This document shows positions 45,979-57,190 of a stretch of DNA of 64,000 bases, piece after piece; positions within the stretch are counted from its first letter, which is position 1; the number at the start of each line of letters is the position of its first letter. Below the pieces are notes generated by a model. That model saw nothing but the letters and a program-made list of their open reading frames with translations. It was not told where the DNA came from and made no database searches. Made by a program: the position numbers and the translations under genes. Source of the stretch: Eopsaltria australis (taxonomy: Eukaryota; Chordata; Aves; Passeriformes; Petroicidae). Location: the NCBI GenBank assembly GCA_034509425.1, contig JAVTVJ010000553.1, positions 1,363,842 to 1,427,841 of the forward strand. Reading direction: 5' to 3'.

Positions 45979-46294
45979 GGATAAACCAGTAAAGGCAGCT
46001 GGGTGGAACAGTCTTGGATCTGGGAGGAGAAAGTGGGATTATTGTCCTCAATTTTCCTTTAGCTCCATGTCCTTCTGGTTCCCTTTTCCCTTTCCCTTTT
46101 CCCTTTCCTCTCATTTCCTATGCAAAACAGAGCCCAAACAGATCTTGGATTTCAGGGAATTTTTCTCTGTGGTAGTTTCTGGTTTCAGGCAGGTTTTAAG
46201 CTTGGAATTTTCCTCTTTGGCCAAGCTGGCTCTTCTTTGGAGATATGGAAGTGGAAATATTTGGAAGCGATGCTAAAAGCTGGCTCGGTGTCTG

Positions 46295-46605
46295 AGAGAA
46301 ATTACTTGGGAATGTTCAGCCTGGAGAAGCTTTGAGGTGACCTCAGTGTGACCTTCCAGGAGCTGCAGGAAAGATGGAGGAGAACTTTGGATAAGGGATG
46401 GAGGAACAGGACACAGGGAATGGCTTCAAACTGACAGAAAGGAGGTTTAGATGGGATATTGGGAAGGAATTCCTGGCTGTGAGGGTGGGGAGGGGCAGGG
46501 CTGGAATTCCCAGATTTGCTGTGGCTGCCCCTGGATCCCTGGCAGTGCCCAAGGCCAGGTTGGATGGGACTTGGATCCACCTGGGGTAGTGGGAGGTGTC
46601 CCAGA
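46295..46605 (+). mobile_element. CR1 copy
   Basis: It starts further 5' than most (ATGTTCAGCCTGGAGAAGC, GACCTTCCAGGAGCTGC) and continues to GGCCAGGTTGGATGGGAC and GTAGTGGGAGGTGTCCC. The final tail is missing. Confidence 0.85.
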
Positions 46606-46854
46606 GCAGCTCCTTGGGACATCCTGTGAGGATCTCACCTCCCTTGTCCTCGTGAGCTGCTTGGTTGTCCCTAAAAACTTGGGAATTGCCAACTCCCACC
46701 CTGCTTTTGAAGGAAAACTGGGAATGGTTATCCCAGGATATTTTCTATGAGATTCTGCACTGGATCTCTTTCCCATGGTTATCCCTGAGCAGGAGAAAGA
46801 GCAGATTTTGGGCTCACCAGCCAGGAAAAGTTTAACCCCATCCTTTCTCTCCAA

Positions 46855-46940
46855 ATCCATGTAGTTTAAATTATTATCCTTAATAATATAATAAATAATA
46901 TCATTAATTACATCATGGATTACATCACCAAATATCCCAA
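46855..46940. repeat. AT-rich low-complexity tract
   Basis: TTATTATCC, AATAATATAATAAATAATATC and two TTACATCA words; no period stands out. Confidence 0.6.
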
Positions 46941-47205
46941 AAACCAATCAACTTCCAGCTGAATCCACATGGAAAATTTCCCTGGGAATTCTGTGCAAAC
47001 CACATCAGAGCAGGCAGCCCTGTGCCCCAGCACTTTTATCACTTCCTAAGCAGGAAAATCAGGAATATTTTGGGAATTCGGGCTATAAATAGATGTTATG
47101 TAAGGTCGGGATGACGTTCCTGGCTCCGTTCACCTTTTGGCTCTGCCCAGCAGCTGCTCTGGTGCATCTGTGGTGCTGCTGGGCTTTGGAGACGTCCCTT
47201 GGAAT

Positions 47206-47289
47206 TTAAGTCAGGCCTAAACTTCCCCAAAAAAATTCCTAATGGCCAAACGGCACGAGGAATGTGGGAAATAATTAGGTCTGGCTTAA
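47206..47289. other. Imperfect inverted repeat with 15-bp arms
   Basis: TTAAGTCAGGCCTAA (47206-47220) pairs with TTAGGTCTGGCTTAA (47275-47289), 13 of 15 positions complementary, around a 54-nt centre. Flanks continue with ACTTCCCC and GTGGGAAAT, which also pair in part. It could be a short palindromic element or a conserved hairpin. Confidence 0.45.
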
Positions 47290-47775
47290 GGCATTCAAAA
47301 TCATTCCTGAAATGTTGGACAGCTCCAGGGGATCTTGTGATTCTTGACACGTCTTTATTTTATTCCTTAATTATTTTCTTGCTTTCTTCCTTCTTATCCA
47401 TGAAAAGATCCCTGTTTTTATAGGAAAATTTGGGTTTATTTGGGGTTTTGTGATCAGGGCTGCCTAGAATCACGTTAATAAATGAGCCTCCCTAATGAAA
47501 CCCTTCAAACTCTGGATATTCCATGGATTTATGAGCTAAAGGTGTGGATGTGCTGGAAAAATATCCAGTCCTGGAGATCCAGCTCAGCTTTGACCCTTCC
47601 CAATTCATTTTCTGTCTTCCCGAGTGGTTCTTCTCAGGATCATGAGGAATTTCATCCCTATGGAATCTTATCCTGGTTTTTTTGGAGATTTTTGTGACCC
47701 TCGGGAATCCTCATGGGAGCAGTGAGGAATAATTTTATAATTTCAGAATATTTATGGGGATTTCAATACCTAAAG

Positions 47776-47968
47776 GCCAGGAAAGGACCTGTTTTCCTCT
47801 GGAATTCTCAGGGCCAGGAAAGGACCTGTTTTCCTCTGGAATTCTCATCCCAGAACCAGAAAAGGACCTGTTTTCTTCTGGAATTCTCAGGGCCAGGAAA
47901 GGACCTGTTTTCCTCTGGAATTCTCATCCCAGAACCAGAAAAGGACCTGTTTTCTTCTGGAATTCTCC
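47776..47968. repeat. 36-45 bp minisatellite, five units
   Basis: AGGACCTGTTTTCCTCTGGAATTCTC recurs, linked alternately by AGGGCCAGGAA and by ATCCCAGAACCAGAA. The alternation suggests duplication of a two-unit block. Near-identical copies suggest recent expansion. Confidence 0.92.
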
Positions 47969-48234
47969 TCATCCAAAGGGAAATAACAACTTGTGAGCTC
48001 TGTGCCCTTCAGCTTTTTTGGGATGTCAAGGTTCATAATTGTCCCTGGAATTCGTACCTGCGGAGCAGAGCTATAAATAGGGAATGTCCTGTGCTGCTGG
48101 AAAACAGGCTGGGAATTTTCCTCCTTGGTGAGGGTTTTTTATCCTGGGCTGAGAAGCTCTGCTTGTGTTTAGGGAAAGCTGGAAAGGCTCCAAAAAGGAA
48201 AAGAATGGAAATGTCGGGGAATTTTTAGTGTTTG

Positions 48235-48850
48235 GAGAGATATGGGGTAAAGGAGAGGGAGGGGAATGGAGGGAAATTCAGGAATGTCGGGGAGAGAGTA
48301 GGAAAAGAAAAATATTAGGGATTTTATTCAGGGTTCGGAGGAGCTGCAGATCATGGAATCCTGAAATTCCAACCCTGGGTAGGGTTGGAAGAGACCTTAA
48401 GTCCCATCTCATTCCACCGGGAATCCCTCCCACTATCCCAGGTTGCTCCAAGCCCTGTCTGGGGACAATTCCAGGACATTTATGTAAATATGGATAAATA
48501 TTTATCCATATTTATAGAAATTTTCCATGGATTTATCCAGTCTGTCCCTCCCTGCTCTTTTCCACTTGTTGAATTCCCAGCTAAAAGTGACCCTTAGCTT
48601 TTTTTTCCTGGATTCTCCTCTTGTCAGGAGTGGATGAGTGGAGTTCCCATGGATGGGGATGTTGCTCTGGGGATTCCTGTGTGGGATTTACAGTGAGGAA
48701 AGATTCCCTCATCCTTTCTTTTCAGTCAGGGAATAAAGGAGAGGGAGGGGAAAAATGGAGGGAAATTCAGGAGTGTTGGGGAGACAGTAGGCTAAGAAAA
48801 ATATTTGGGATTTTATTCGGGGTTAGGAGGAGCTGCAGGAATAAATGATG
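48235..48850. repeat. Two direct copies ~485 bp apart
   Basis: AAAGGAGAGGGAGGGGAA and GGAGGGAAATTCAGGA(A/G)TGT begin near 48248 and 48736. Both run to GGATTTTATTC-GGGTT-GGAGGAGCTGCAG and then ATCATGGAATCCTG. Confidence 0.85.
48352..48465 (-). mobile_element. CR1 3'-end copy
   Basis: GGGTTGGAAGAGACCTTAAG, CTCATTCCACC and CACTATCCCAGGTTGCTCC, antisense; cut after CCCTGTCTGGGG. Confidence 0.75.
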
Positions 48851-49759
48851 AGCAGATCATGGAATCCTGGAATAGGTTGGAATTTTCCAAGAGCATTTCT
48901 TGATGCTGTCCAAGTGAAGAGAAATAGAAAATATATGAAGACAATCTAGAAATTAATTCATAGATTAAGAGAAATCCTAATTAAGTACCTAATTAATAGC
49001 AAGGAACAGGGAAGCCTTGGAATGTGGTGGCTGCCAAGGCTGGATCAGGAACGCCACGCAAAAAGCTGGGAATTTGCTCATCATCTCCTAAATACCCAGA
49101 AAATCTCTGGAATTCTGGAAAATGCCAGGTGAGGGATGCTCCAGGGATGTCTCACTCCAATGGTGTGGTGATGGATTGAGTGAAGCCTCTGGCAGTTAAT
49201 TATTGAGGGATGGGGAATGTTTAATTAGCACGGAATTCTGTAATTTATGGTTTCAGTGTGTAATTAATGGTGCACATCCAGTTGGATCCCCCAGCAGGCT
49301 CAGAGGATTTAGGGAACAGAGAGATCCCAGATTTGACTGGAAAATTTGATGAATTCCAGCAGAATTGAGCGGTTTTCCCTCTCCTGTGCAGGAACCTCAA
49401 TATTGACCAAGCTGTGAAAGGAAATATTTTCCTTCTCCAAGTCTGTGGGATCATCCCAAATATCAGCTGCTAATCTTCCACTATTCCAAATCTCCTGGGA
49501 AAGAGCATTCCTAGCTTATATTTCCCAATGTTTTGTTTCCCATTGATTCCCTCCCAAACACTGATTGGAAAATATGGAATTTTTAGGGTTTATTGGGAGA
49601 AAATTCCTTTTCCAACACTGATCATTTAATCCAGAGCTTAAATTTGAGCCAGTTCTGGCAGGGTCATTATTCCACCTCAGCTATTCCTAATCCGAACTCC
49701 TCCCACCACTGTCCCAGGCTCCAAATCCCGGAAGATTTTGTGTAATTATGGGAAAAAAC

Positions 49760-50000
49760 ACAGGGATGGGGACAGGAAAAAGTGTCTGCAGTTCTTTTTG
49801 GGAGCTGCTGAGGGGTTTGGTCTCCTCAGGAGGAATTTTTTCATGGAAAGGGTTTTCAGGGATTGGAAAGGGTGGATCCCCATCCTTGGAGGTGTCCAAG
49901 GAATGATTGGATGCTGCTGGTGACAAAGTGGGGATTGGGAACAGCTTGGACTCGATGGTCTTGGAGGGCTTTTCCAACCTCAGGAATCCTGGAATTCTCT
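49760..50000 (+). mobile_element. CR1 3' copy, diverged
   Basis: AATTTTTTCATGGAAAGGG, CCATCCTTGGAGGTGTCC, TTGGACTCGATGGTCTTGG and TTTTCCAACCTCAGGAATCC, sense. Confidence 0.75.
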
Positions 50001-50121
50001 CGTTAAGAGACATGAGGAGAAGAAGGATCATGGAATCTTCAGGATCATGGAATTTTCAGGCATGGGCAACTTGAACTTTACAGGGTTTGTGTAGGCTGGG
50101 AATTATGGAAAATGCCATGGG

Positions 50122-50275
50122 AATCATGGGATTGTTGAGATTGGAAAAGCCCTCTGACATCATCAAGTCCAACCAAGCCCAGCAGTGTCCCCGTGTCCCC
50201 AAGTGCCACATCCACATGGATTTAAATCCCTCCAGGAATGGGGGCTCCACCCCTGTCCAGGACAGCCCATTCCAA
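50122..50275 (-). mobile_element. CR1 3' copy
   Basis: TGTTGAGATTGGAAAAGCCC, CATCAAGTCCAACC, CACATCCACATGGATTTAAA, antisense. It belongs to a subfamily different from the CCAACCCAAACCATTCC-tailed copies. Confidence 0.75.
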
Positions 50276-51404
50276 AATGGATCATGGATCTCATGGAAGA
50301 ACTAAAACAGAGCCTGACTTGGATTTTAAGGCGGAAACACCTCGAAGGAGCAGTAGGAATGACAAAATCCACTGGATTTTCCTGCTGTGTTATTTTTGCT
50401 GGAGTATCCGGAAATTTATAAAGAATAAGGAATAAAAAACCCCAAAAAACCTCGTTTAAATGAGCTGAATGGAATTTTTCTCTCTGGGAAATTACAACTT
50501 TTAGATCCCAAATGTTCTGTTCTGGTGTTATCTTTTTAAAAACCTTGGAGCCACCATGGAATGTCATCATTCCTCAAGGGAAAATCAGGGATAGCATGGA
50601 ACAGAGCTGGTGGGAACAAGAGAAAAGTGATAATCTTATAAATCCTGATAAAACCAATTTTTCCCTGGAAACTCCAGGCTGTTTTTGTCTGTGGAGTTCA
50701 ACCTCAGGAATATGAAAAAGATATTTGATATTAAAGTAATTTAAATAATAACAGGAAAGTGCCCACAGGTTTATTTTCCCACCTTGGGATAAATGATTTG
50801 GATCATTATTATATTTTTTTAAGGAAATGAGGAATTCTGGAAAATAGGGATACGGAATTTCACATCAGAGCCTGATTTTTGAGGTATCAATCCAAGTCGT
50901 TCCCTCTGGAGCCACTAAAAGTGGTCAATATTTAGGTTTTGTTGGGTCTAAACCGCCTAAGAGCATTCAATGGGAATGGGGTGGGTTTAAAATCCCATTT
51001 TCTGATGGTGCAGAACCATTAAAATTCCCTAATTTTGGCTGTGAGGGATTCTAAAAATACCCAGGAATTATTTATCCATTAAAAAACCTGAGCTCTGATC
51101 TGTGCACAAACACAGGAATATTTCTGGATTTGAATTGCTGGCATTTTTTTCAGTCTCTAAAGAAAGTGGAGAAGGTTTGGAAGAGTTTTTTGGTGGGAAG
51201 GTTTGGGAGAGTTTTTTTGATGGGAAGGGAGTTGCTTCCAAGTTACCCAAGGTCAAACCTACAGCTCCAAGTGCTGGTGGAAAATAGGGATCAGCTTTAA
51301 TTCCTCATGGAATGATCTGCTTCCTGGCTTTCCTGCCTGGATGTCATGGCTGGAAGGGAAGTGACCCCTCCTGCAGAGCCTCCAATTCTGTATCTAATAT
51401 CCAG
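50276..51404. other. Single-copy intron segment
   Basis: No CR1 or array. A small duplication GAGTTTTTTGGTGGGAAGG / GAGTTTTTTTGATGGGAAGG lies near 51183-51230. Nothing else recognised. Confidence 0.4.
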
Positions 51405-51842
51405 GAGTATGTGGAGCTGCTGGAGAGATCCAGAGGAATCCATGGAGCTGCTCCCAGGGCTGGAACCCTCTGGAGCCAGGCTGGGAGAGCTGGGAATGTT
51501 CCCCTGGAGAGGAGAAGGATCCAGGGAGAGCTCAGAGCCCCTTGCAGGGCCTGAAGGGGCTCCAGGAGAGCTGGAGAGGGACTGGGGACAAGGCATGGAG
51601 GGACAGGACACAGGGAATGGCTTCCCACTGGAAAAGGGGAGATCTGGGTCGGCTATTGGGAATTGGGAATTCCTGTGTGGGAGGGTGGGGAGGGGCTGGG
51701 CTGGAATTCCCAGATTTGCTGTGGCTGCCCCTGGATCCCTGGCAGTGCCCAAGGCCAGGTTGGACACTGGGGCTGGGAGCAGCCTGGGACAGCTTTAAAA
51801 CCCCTTCCAGCCCAAACCATCCCAGAATTCCATGATTCTGTC
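51405..51842 (+). mobile_element. Long CR1 3' copy
   Basis: About 440 bp from GTGGAGCTGCTGGAGAGATCC through GCATGGAGGGACAGGACAC to CCAGCCCAAACCATCCC, ending at ATTCCATGATTCTG. A short internal deletion replaces the GTGGGAGGTGTCCC segment near 51790. Confidence 0.88.
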
Positions 51843-52539
51843 CCTCTGGGTAGAAGTTGGCACCCGGAGTCTCCCTTGATGATGCTGAGCCCTTTCTCCA
51901 CCTTGTCTCGATCTTGGGAATTGCGTTTTTAATTTATTGATATTTTATCCGTCGTCAGCAATAATTGTTTCTTCCAAATCCATCCTCCAGATGCTCTGAC
52001 CAAATCCAGTTCCAGGTGCATAACTTGTTGCCCTGGGAAGAGTAAATGATAAATTAAAAATTGAGAATTTAAGTCTTTATCCCATCCCTGGGTGGTAAAA
52101 GGAAGATAGTTTGTCACTCCATTGGAATTATTCCCGATTTATGCCGGCTCAGTAATTCCTATGGATAAATTAATTGTGTGTGATATTCCCAAGCATCCAA
52201 ACAAACATCTCGGTGATTAATTGGGATTTGTGCCTCAGTTATACATTGGGAAGATCCTCCTGGCTTTGCAGCACCAGGATAAATCATCTCCAGGGTTTGT
52301 GGATTGCTTTTGTTTGGATCATGTGGAAACAGGGTTAAACTCTGGGATTTGGGATTGGGGTGGAAGCTGCACTTGGAAAATGGAAGTTTGATGTGTGTGA
52401 GGAAAAAAGAAAAAAAGAACGTGAGTTTATAAAAGTCAGGAGATGTTTTCCCTCTCCCCTGCCAACCGAGTGTGATCAGAGATGTTTTTCCTTCATCCCT
52501 TGACTTTAGAGTGATGTAAATTTTCCCCTGGAATAACAA

Positions 52540-52735
52540 TTACCTTTGGAAGGGCGACAAAATCCATTCACATTTGCCGTGATGGATAATGGGAGCATCG
52601 GAGCAACAAGAGGAGAGGTGATTTAGGGTCACCTGGAGGCACAGTGGGAGAGGCTCCAAGGAGAGCCAGCCAAGCGCCGCCGCCGCTGCCAGGTCGGAGA
52701 TGAATCCTTCAGGAAAACTGGCAGGTCCCGAGTGT
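52540..52735. promoter_or_regulatory. Candidate conserved non-coding element
   Basis: ACAATTACCTTTGGAAGGGC, TTGCCGTGATGGATAATGGG and CAAGCGCCGCCGCCGCTGCC form a single-copy stretch with clustered CpGs, flanked by ordinary intron. Confidence 0.35.
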
Positions 52736-53000
52736 CTGGAGAGGGAGAAAGGAGCAGGCTGGGAAGCTCCTTGGAGGCTCCAATGATGGAGAAGATGGGG
52801 AGAAACAGAACCAGAGTGGTTCTTCTGGATTCCCAGGTTTTTATTGCAGGCAGCTGTCTTGGGTAATTAATTTTTATTAATTAATTAAATTCCAAACTGG
52901 ATGTTGTTATCCTTCCCTCTCTCTCCCATTCCTGTTATTGTCAGGGTATTTCAGGAACTTGGATGATGAGTAGAAACATTGACATGTTTATCCTGAGGGA

Positions 53001-53247
53001 ATTTCATGGAATGGTTTGGGTGGGAAGAGACCTTGAAGATCCCATCCCATTCCACCCCTTTTCCATGGCAGGAACACCTCCCACTGTCCCAGGCTGCTCC
53101 AAGCCCCAGTGTCCAACCCGGCCTTGGGCACTGCCAGGGATCCAGGGGCAGCCACAGCAAATCTGGGAATTCCAGCCCAGCCCCTCCCCACCCTCCCACA
53201 CAGGATTCCTAATTCCCAATATCCCATCCATCCCTGCCCTCTGGCAG
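53001..53247 (-). mobile_element. CR1 3' copy, antisense
   Basis: TTCATGGAATGGTTTGGGTGG through CAGGCTGCTCCAAGCC and GATCCAGGGGCAGCCACAGC to CCATCCCTGCCCTCTGGC. Compare the sense copy at 51.4 kb. Confidence 0.88.
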
Positions 53248-53624
53248 ATTCCTTATTCCTTTGGGAGTTCTACCAATGTGGAATATATTTGGGAATTATC
53301 AATAATATTATTAAACCTTTACATTTTGTAAGGAAGAGTTTACCCCATGCTAAGTTACTGATTTTGGGAAAAAATTATATTTTTGAGTCAAGAAGTCTCT
53401 ATTTGCTTAAAAAGAAATTTCCTAATTTTAAAAGGCATCTTAATTTGTATAATTTGTTATGTCAGCTCTGTGTTTTGGAAGGATCCCAGCATTTATCTTC
53501 ATGTTGGGTGTGATGGGTTTGTCTGAAAAAAAAGAATTTTCCCAGCTTTTTTGGTGGTGGCATTCTGAGAGAGGAGTATCAGGAGTTGTCTAAAAGTAGG
53601 GAATGCAGTTGGGTGAGGAGTTCA

Positions 53625-54152
53625 CTTTTGTCCTGGGGAGGTCACACCTCAAGGGCTGTGTCCAGCTCTGGGTCCTGGTGACAAGAAAGACATTGAGGAG
53701 CTGGAGCATATCCAGGGAAGGGAATGGGTGGGAGAATTCCTGAGGGAGCTGGGGAAGGGTCTGGAGAATTCCTGAGGGAGCTGGGAAGGGGCTGAGCCTG
53801 GAGCAAAGGAGGCTCAGGGGGGACCTTGTGGCTCTGCACAGTCCCTGACAGGAGGGGGCTCAGGGGGGGTCGGGCTCTGCTCCCAGGGAACAGGGACAGG
53901 AGGAGAGGGAACGGCCTCAGGCTGGGCCAGGGGAGGCTCAGGGTGGACAGCAGCAGGAATTTCCCCATGGAAAGGGTGCTCAGGCCTTGGCAGGGGCTGC
54001 CCAGGGAGCTTTGGAGTGCCCATCCCTGGAGGTGTCCCAGGAATTGCTGGAGGTGGCACTCAGAGCTCTGGGCTGGGCACAAGGTGGGCATTGAGCACAG
54101 GTTGATCCTGGAGCTCTTTTCCAACCTAAATGTTCCTGGGATTCTGGGATTC
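53625..54152 (+). mobile_element. Long CR1 copy, sense
   Basis: About 530 bp from GAGGTCACACCTCAAGGGC and GTCCAGCTCTGGGTCCTGG to CTCTTTTCCAACCTAAATGTTCC. AATTCCTGAGGGAGCTGGG is duplicated near 53735 and 53770. Confidence 0.88.
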
Positions 54153-54189
54153 AGTTAACTTTGGAATAACCAACTCATTCTCCAGTCCA

Positions 54190-54620
54190 GAGCCTGTTGG
54201 AGTCAATGAGAGATGTTCTGCTTGCTTTTATTTATTTTTTTCCCCCTGATTGCTCATTAATTGTGTGTAAACAGCTCGGGGTCAGCACAAGTTTGTTTAT
54301 TGGGATTTATTTAAAGATTCATTTTGGTGATTCATTTCTCCTTGAGCATTTGGAGGAGATGATTTCAGCCACTCCCATTTGTGCTCCGTTCCTGGATCCT
54401 GAACTGGGAGATCTCTCATTCACTTCTCCAAGAGCTGCTTTTCCATCAGTTCACGGCAAGTTCCCAGAATTTGCGCCCTGCTGTGCTGAGCGTGGGCAGC
54501 ACTCAGCCCTGCCCTGTGTGTCAGCAATTGTTGTGTTATGGCTGCTTCATTAATTAGCACTCATTAGGGTTTATATCCCTAATGAACTGTGACATTGTCA
54601 TTGACTCATAATTACCTTCC
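54190..54620. promoter_or_regulatory. Candidate conserved non-coding element with a perfect hairpin
   Basis: Single-copy, AT-rich DNA. TCATTAGGG at 54561-54569 and CCCTAATGA at 54577-54585 form perfect 9-bp arms around TTTATAT. TTAATTAGCACTCATTA and TGACTCATAATTACC lie next to it. A 118-codon frame across 54197-54553 has no family I recognise. Confidence 0.38.
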
Positions 54621-54819
54621 TCAAAACTTGACTCCACGAGCAGAGCAGGGTGGAGTGGGAAGCTTCCAGGCTCTGGAATGTGAGTTTGGAGCAGCACTGA
54701 AGTTCAAGGCTTCCCTTTTCCCTAAAATAATAATAAATAGTATTTAAAAGTTAAATAATTTAAATGTTTATCCATCTGCAGCCCTGCATTATTTAACACG
54801 ATTTTGATGTCAACCTGCT

Positions 54820-54902
54820 CTAGTTCAAGGTGTCCCTGCCCGTGGAGAAGTTCGAACGAGGTGATCCTCAAAGTCCTTTCCAGCCTAAACAATTCCAGGA
54901 TT
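54820..54902 (+). mobile_element. CR1 extreme 3' end
   Basis: AAGGTGTCCCTGCCCGTGG, CAAAGTCCTTTCCAGCC, AACAATTCCAGGATTG, sense. Confidence 0.65.
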
Positions 54903-55262
54903 GACTGGTGGTTTTGTAAGGGAATTTTTGTCAGGGAATTGCGGCCAGGCTGGTGGAGGTGAAAATCAGTTGGCAGATCCAGAAAGTTGTTCCCTTGAAA
55001 AATTTGCTGAAGTCATTCTCAAAAACACTCACGGGTTTGTGTTGTGCGGCTCCAAAAGGGTTTTGTGCCATTTGGCTCCAGCCCACACCAAAGGATCTGG
55101 GCACAAATCCTTCTGGAGTGATCCTACATCCATAAAGATGAAGATCTTAGTGCATAATCGGATAAAATATGGATTTTATGGCACTTTTAGCATTCAGATT
55201 CTTGGATCTGGATTGTTAGGGGGGATGAGTTATGAGGGTGAACATTCAGGTGTCTGAGCTGG

Positions 55263-55485
55263 AAGAGAATTCCGGAATGGTTTGGGTTGGAAGGGACCTT
55301 AAAACCCATCCCATTCCACCCCCCTGCCATGGGCACAGAGCCTCCTCTCCTCTTCATGGAATCATGGAATGATTTGGGATGGAAGGGACCCTAAATCCCA
55401 TTCAGTGCCACCCCATTCCATGGGCAGGGACACTTCCACAATCCCGATTGCTCCAAGCCCCATCCAACCCTGGCCCAACCTGGAT
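55263..55485 (-). mobile_element. Two head-to-tail CR1 3' ends, antisense
   Basis: GGAATGGTTTGGGTTGGAAGG begins one copy at 55273. GGAATGATTTGGGATGGAAGG begins a second at 55363 before the first has run its length, so one copy inserted beside or into the other. Confidence 0.82.
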
Positions 55486-55559
55486 CTGGGGGGGTCCTTG
55501 GATGTCCCCAAGTGCCGCCACTCTTTGGCAGCTCCCACAGAGGGAAATAAAGCTGCCTT

Positions 55560-56060
55560 TGATGTCTGATTTTTGCCTGCAGTTTAATACGGTTTGATCA
55601 AAGCTTTGAGCAAGAGCTTAAACCTTGATTTTTCGCCCGCATCCAGCTCGGAGTGGCTGGATTCTCCCGTGGATGTGAGGAGAGACGTTAAACCTTTCGG
55701 ATCTTGTTTTGAATATTTAACAGACACTTCTGAAATCGGCTCTAATTTAAAACTATCAAACACTTTGGGGCCCAGATAATGAGGAGGATATTAGGTAGCA
55801 ATATTTTATTTTTTCCCGAGCTCGCGCGAAGGATTTATGCAATCATTATTTTGATTAAGGACATTTGAAAGCATCTGTGAGTATTTTTCATTCTTTGGCG
55901 CTATCTTTAGCTCTTCCAATTAATTTCCAATTCCAGGAGCCCATGGAATCTGACAGAGTTTGCTGTGCTGAGGGATGTATTAAGGACAGCTTATGATCCA
56001 TTAATTAGGAATGTGTTTAAAGCCGTAATCTCAGCGTTTTGAAGGCATCTTCTTTCCACC
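55560..56060. promoter_or_regulatory. Strong candidate conserved non-coding element
   Basis: About 500 bp without repeats, rich in words typical of developmental enhancers: TTTGATCAAAG at 55593-55603 (TCF/LEF-like), TTTAATACGG, TTTATGCAATCATTATTTTGATT and TCCAATTAATTTCC. CpGs are kept at TTTTCGCCCGC, GACGTTAAACC, TTTCGGATC and GAGCTCGCGCGAAGG, against general CpG loss in the intron. Confidence 0.42.
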
Positions 56061-56852
56061 CTTCCCGTTTTTATCTGGTTTTCCTCAAGTATTTTGTTTG
56101 CTGGGATCAGTAGGATTGGCAGCTCCTGGAAATCAAAGTTCTTGCATGCTGCTGTGTTCCTCCAGCTGAAGATCCTGTCCCAAAGCTCAGCCTTAAAAAT
56201 TTCATCCTCTGTGGATTCTTATTCCTTGTGTGAAGTTCTTTCCTCGCCTGGGCCTTGAAGTGGAATCTGTACCAGGAATTTGTTGCTTTGCCTGGGGGGA
56301 AAATGCAAAAAAACCCCATTAAACCCATCAAGTCAAGGCTTTGTGCACATGGAAAAAAAATTTGGGATGGATTTAAGGAGGGAAATGGGATTGGGAATGC
56401 CCTGAGTGCCACCAGAGTCTGCTCTACATGGAAATGACTCCATAAATGATTTCCTGGTGGTGATATCTGTGTGGATATGAAAATATAAATGGATTTCTTT
56501 TATATTTTGGTGGAAAAATCGGTGATCAGGATGGGGATCTGGAAAGGGCTGGAATATAATTTGGGATGGAGATCTGGAAAAGTCTGGAATCTAATTCTGG
56601 TGTCCTTTGTATCCCTGTTCCTCAGTGGAAATTCCAAGCAGGCAGATGCCACTTCCTCATTACTCATCTGCTGGAAGAGTTTTTGATTCCAATTAAAAAA
56701 ATGAAAAACATTCTGAGATCATTCCCAAAGAGATTTGAAACAAATCAGCAATCTGACAATTCTGAAGGTTAATCACCATGTTTGGGACTTTAAATTAAGT
56801 TAAAAACCTGTGGTTTTTAGATGGGAAAGGAGCTGGGAAAGGACTGGAGAGG

Positions 56853-57190
56853 CTTTGGCAGGGACACCTCCCACTGTCCCAGGCTGCTCCAACCTGGCCT
56901 TGGGCACTGCCAGGGATCCAGGGGCAGCCACAGCAAATCTGGGAATTCCAGCCCAGCCCCTCCCCACCCTCCCACAGAGGAATTGCCAATATCCAATCCA
57001 TCCCTGCCCTCTGGCACTGGGAAGCCATTCCCTGTGTCCTGTCCCTCCATGCCTTGTCCCCAGTCCCTCTCCAGCTCTCCTGGAGCCCCTTCAGGCCCTG
57101 CAAGGGGCTCTGAGCTCTCCCTGGATCCTTCTCCTCTCCAGGTGAACATTCCCAGCTCTCCCGGAGGGGCTCCAGCCCTGGAGCAGCTCC
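56853..57190 (-). mobile_element. CR1 copy, antisense
   Basis: CACTGTCCCAGGCTGCTCC through CCTCCCACAGAGG and CATGCCTTGTCCCCAG to GGATCCTTCTCCTCTCCAGG; lacks the extreme 3' end. Confidence 0.88.

Noticed and set aside
47713..48228. 171-codon + frame with repeated KDLFSSGIL
   Set aside because: The repeat comes from the 36-45 bp minisatellite; the rest has no similarity.
54197..54553. 118-codon + frame in single-copy DNA
   Set aside because: Length is within chance, residues look random, and there is no splice context or known domain.
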